Assembly (NCBI GenBank): GCA_024692805.1
Contig: JAILMD010000004.1
Coordinates: forward strand, 1-7,605
Reading direction: 5' to 3'
Origin: a bacterium
Lineage (GTDB): Bacteria > Bacillota > Clostridia > Christensenellales > UBA1242
Length of the DNA: 7,605 bases
Shown here: positions 4,962 to 7,605 of the stretch, piece by piece
How the letters are laid out: each line of letters begins with the position of its first letter
How positions within the stretch are numbered: the stretch's first letter is position 1
Translations under genes and position numbers: made by a program
Notes under the pieces: generated by a model
What the model was told of the DNA's origin: nothing
Database searches by the model: none
What the model saw: the letters and a program-made list of their open reading frames with translations, nothing else

Positions 4962-7605
4962 ATGGCAGATAATGTTAAATTAATTCCAAAGAAAACGAAG
5001 GTTCAAACGCAGTTTTATAAGAACCTAACATTAACCGATGCGATTATAGCATTCGTGTTTTTGCTTCTTGCTGCGCTCGTTTTGTTAAGCTCTTACACGC
5101 TTAAAATTAAGTTAATTTTAGGCGCAGTTGTTGGCTTTTCTTTCGTTATCTTATTCTTAAGAGTTGGGCCTGAAACGAGGGTTTACCAATCTTTAGGAGA
5201 CTTCGCAAAATATCTTTTTGGAGTTAAAAAATTTAAAAAGATGAACGTTAACTCTCCAAAGAGCGTTAACTCATTAATGCCTTACGCCGCAATTGACGAT
5301 GATGGCGTTATTGATTATAAGGAATATTACGCATCAGTTATTGAAATGTTCCCAGTTGAATTCTATATGATTGCGCCAAGCCGTCAGCAAGCCTATTGTT
5401 CAGCAATTGACCACGCAATTAAATCAATAGCGGCAGAGCAGGTTATTGAGCTTGTTAAAGTTTCAAGGCCAATGGTTCTTGATAACTATATTCAAAACGA
5501 GGAACAAAAGGCTAAAAACATTATTAACAACATTGATAATGGCTCAGCCAAAGAAAGCGAGGCAATTCCTAGAATTGAAATAATTGATGCGCGTGTTAAT
5601 GCGCTTATAGCGAGCAACGTTGATAGCGCAAATAATATTATTAAAAACCACTATTATTTGGTTTTATTCTCTAATAACAGAAAATCGCTGAAAAGCACTA
5701 TGAACATGATTATTAACACCATTGAAGGTGAAACAAGCGGTGTTTTAGCATGTAATTTATTAAATCAAAAGGAAGTTGCAGTTTTCCTTAAAAACACTTA
5801 TACTAGCGAGTTTGATGAGCGTGAAGTTGAAAAACTTGATCCTAAAGAATATCTTGATTGGATTATGCCTGAAAAACTTGAGTTCGGAACGCTTAAACAA
5901 ACAATTGACGACACTAACTACACAACTTATCTTTTAGCGGATTATCCAATAACCGTTCCTCTTGCTTGGGGTAGATCATTCTTTGGTATGGATGGAACAA
6001 AAGTTGTTGTTAAAATGAAACCCGTTCCTCAAATGGAAGCGGAAAGAAGGCTTGATAAATCTATTATGGAAATGGAAATTCAGGCTGCAAAAAGAGGTAA
6101 GGCTTCAACCGAACTTGAAAAATATACTCACCTTGAAACATTAAGAGAGTTGCTTGTTTCATTAAAACAAGGTAACGAAATGCTTTTTGATACTAACATC
6201 TTCATAACAGCAAAAGAAGACGTTAAAAAGGCCGTTAGAACCCAAATTTTGAGAAGTGGTTTTAGATATTCAGATATGTTTGGTAGGCAGCGTGAATGCT
6301 TTATTAACGGCAATATTTCAAAGCGTAACACGCTTAAAAAGTTTGAAAGGGGAATTAACTCGTCAACTCTTGGCGCAATGTTCCCATTTGTTAGTGATAC
6401 CGTTCAAGACCCTAAGGGCTTCTTCTTAGGTTATAACTCAGAAGCCGTGTTTATTGACTTCTTTAAACGTGATAAAGAAAGAATTAACTCAAACATGGTT
6501 ATTATCGGAAAATCTGGTTCTGGTAAGAGTTACGCAACAAAAGCAGTTTTAACTCACTTAGCCAGCGATAACACCAAAATCTTCGTTCTTGACCCAGAAC
6601 GTGAATATGACAAACTTGCGAGAAACTTGCAAGGAAAGGTTGTTGATGTTGGTTCTGCTAAAGAAGGAAGAATTAACCCACTTCAAGTTATAACAGGGCT
6701 TGAAGATGAAGATAGCGAAGGCCAAAACGTAAGTCTTGCTAGCCACCTTCAATTCCTTGAGGCGTTCTTTAAAATGATCCTTGATGGTATTACTAAAGAC
6801 GCGCTTGAATTACTTAATGAGTGTATTAAGGAATTATATGATAAATTTAATATAACTAACACTACTGATATAGCCGATATGACTCCTGAACAATTCCCAA
6901 TAATGCAAGACCTTTATGACTATGTTAGTGAGCAATATGAAAACGCACGTGATGACTATATGAGAAACAACTTAAAGATAATTAAAACTTATCTTAACCG
7001 TTTTGCTTCTGGTGGTCGAAACAGCCTTCTTTGGAATGGTTATTCAACAATAACTGCCGAAGAAAACTTTATCGTGTTTAACTTCCAAACACTTCTTGCT
7101 AATAACAACAACGATATTGCAAACGCGCAAATGCTTTTGATCGTTCGTTGGCTTATGAACGAAATTATTAAAAACAAAGACTTTAACGATAAATATTATC
7201 CAGGAAATGGTAACCCTGACGCAAGAAGAATTATTGTTGTTATTGACGAAGCCCACGTCTTTATCGATCCTAGAAAAGACACGGCGCTTGACTTTATGTA
7301 TCAGCTTGCAAAACGTATTCGTAAATATAACGGTATGCAAATAGTTATAACGCAAAACCTTAAAGACTTTACGGGAACGCCTGATATTGCAAGAAAGAGC
7401 CAAGCCATTATTAACGCAAGTCAATATAGCATGATCTTTGCGCTTGCTCCTCATGATATTAACGACCTTATTGCGCTTTACCAAAACGCTGGTCAAATAA
7501 CTGAAAGCGAGCAAGATATTATTGTTAGTAACCCATTAGGTCACGCATTCTTTATGACAGGGCCTTATTCAAGAACAAGAATTGAAATTGTTGTTACTAA
7601 AAACG
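4962..7605 (+). CDS. virB4: VirB4-like conjugation ATPase with VirB3/PrgI-like N-terminal anchor, 3'-partial
   Basis: ATG at 4962 follows a strong ribosome binding site, and the frame stays open to the window end (881 codons visible). Residues about 27-44 and 49-66 form two transmembrane helices joined by a short turn, followed by GPETRVYQSLGDFAKYLFG; this resembles a fused VirB3/PrgI-like module. A VirB4 N-terminal domain follows. The ATPase domain has Walker A GKSGSGKS (516-523), the VirB4-type DPEREY (544-549) and INPLQ (from 571), Walker B VVIDEAH (Asp762, Glu763), the basic KRIRKYNG segment and the TQN sensor-like motif (Gln798). The visible end, FMTGPYSRTRIEI, resembles the normal C-terminal end of the fold, so probably little is missing. 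It should act at the cytoplasmic membrane, hydrolysing ATP for assembly of the conjugation apparatus and DNA transfer. It is not a VirD4 coupling protein: the long VirB4 N-terminal domain and the DPEREY context favour VirB4. All catalytic motifs look intact. Confidence 0.92.
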   Translation, partial: MADNVKLIPKKTKVQTQFYKNLTLTDAIIAFVFLLLAALVLLSSYTLKIKLILGAVVGFSFVILFLRVGPETRVYQSLGDFAKYLFGVKKFKKMNVNSPKSVNSLMPYAAIDDDGVIDYKEYYASVIEMFPVEFYMIAPSRQQAYCSAIDHAIKSIAAEQVIELVKVSRPMVLDNYIQNEEQKAKNIINNIDNGSAKESEAIPRIEIIDARVNALIASNVDSANNIIKNHYYLVLFSNNRKSLKSTMNMIINTIEGETSGVLACNLLNQKEVAVFLKNTYTSEFDEREVEKLDPKEYLDWIMPEKLEFGTLKQTIDDTNYTTYLLADYPITVPLAWGRSFFGMDGTKVVVKMKPVPQMEAERRLDKSIMEMEIQAAKRGKASTELEKYTHLETLRELLVSLKQGNEMLFDTNIFITAKEDVKKAVRTQILRSGFRYSDMFGRQRECFINGNISKRNTLKKFERGINSSTLGAMFPFVSDTVQDPKGFFLGYNSEAVFIDFFKRDKERINSNMVIIGKSGSGKSYATKAVLTHLASDNTKIFVLDPEREYDKLARNLQGKVVDVGSAKEGRINPLQVITGLEDEDSEGQNVSLASHLQFLEAFFKMILDGITKDALELLNECIKELYDKFNITNTTDIADMTPEQFPIMQDLYDYVSEQYENARDDYMRNNLKIIKTYLNRFASGGRNSLLWNGYSTITAEENFIVFNFQTLLANNNNDIANAQMLLIVRWLMNEIIKNKDFNDKYYPGNGNPDARRIIVVIDEAHVFIDPRKDTALDFMYQLAKRIRKYNGMQIVITQNLKDFTGTPDIARKSQAIINASQYSMIFALAPHDINDLIALYQNAGQITESEQDIIVSNPLGHAFFMTGPYSRTRIEIVVTKN
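5040..5159 (+). other. VirB3/PrgI-like two-helix membrane hairpin fused to VirB4
   Basis: Residues 27-66 of the ATPase contain two hydrophobic helices (AIIAFVFLLLAALVLL and LILGAVVGFSFVILFL) separated by SSYTLKIK. They are preceded by a basic N-terminus (KLIPKKTKVQTQFYKNLTLTD) and followed by a short Tyr/Phe-rich amphipathic segment. This is the layout of PrgI/VirB3 proteins, which are usually separate small genes next to virB4. No such separate gene lies in the spacer upstream, which supports a fusion. The sequence similarity itself is weak, so these could be plain membrane anchors. Confidence 0.6.

Noticed and set aside
7044..7514. 156-codon reverse-strand open frame opposite the VirB4 ATPase domain
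   Set aside because: It overlaps the Walker B and TQN motif region of the ATPase; its product looks like antisense of conserved coding sequence and shows no recognisable domain.

Overview
The window is AT-rich and holds two large genes in the same direction. Both run off the window edges, and a 67-base spacer separates them. Together they look like part of the conjugation (type IV secretion, T4SS) module of an integrative conjugative element or conjugative plasmid from a low-GC Gram-positive or Mollicutes-like bacterium. The AT-richness, the GGAG-type ribosome binding site and the gene order support this. Order and architecture recall the module of Mollicutes ICEs, where a large VirB6-like membrane protein precedes the VirB4-like ATPase (the Mbov_0396/Mbov_0397-type pair of Mycoplasma bovis ICE). 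All eleven tryptophans in the two products are TGG, and neither frame contains TGA. The host therefore probably uses the standard bacterial code, which argues against Mycoplasma or Spiroplasma and fits better with Acholeplasma-like or uncultured gut Bacilli lineages. That placement is inference.

Region 1 (about 2-4894) is the 3' part of a very large gene. The visible 1630 residues divide into a Tyr/Asn/Ser/Thr-rich, beta-like presumed extracellular region, a hydrophobic VirB6/TrbL-like core with three or four membrane segments, a polar linker, a long coiled-coil and basic helical region, a Ser/Gly/Lys-rich tether and a terminal four-cysteine zinc ribbon.

Region 2 (4895-4961) is the spacer. 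It carries a perfect 12-bp inverted repeat with a 7-nt loop, followed by an A-rich leader and a good ribosome binding site. The hairpin has no U-tract on the coding strand, so it is not a standard terminator.

Region 3 (4962-7605) is a VirB4-type ATPase with a two-helix VirB3/PrgI-like membrane anchor at its N-terminus and intact Walker A and B motifs. It is still open at the window end. In known systems the VirB6-like protein forms the inner-membrane part of the channel and VirB4 supplies energy for assembly and substrate transfer. The two products here probably form the core of one translocation apparatus. No RNA genes, CRISPR arrays, insertion sequences or att sites were seen.
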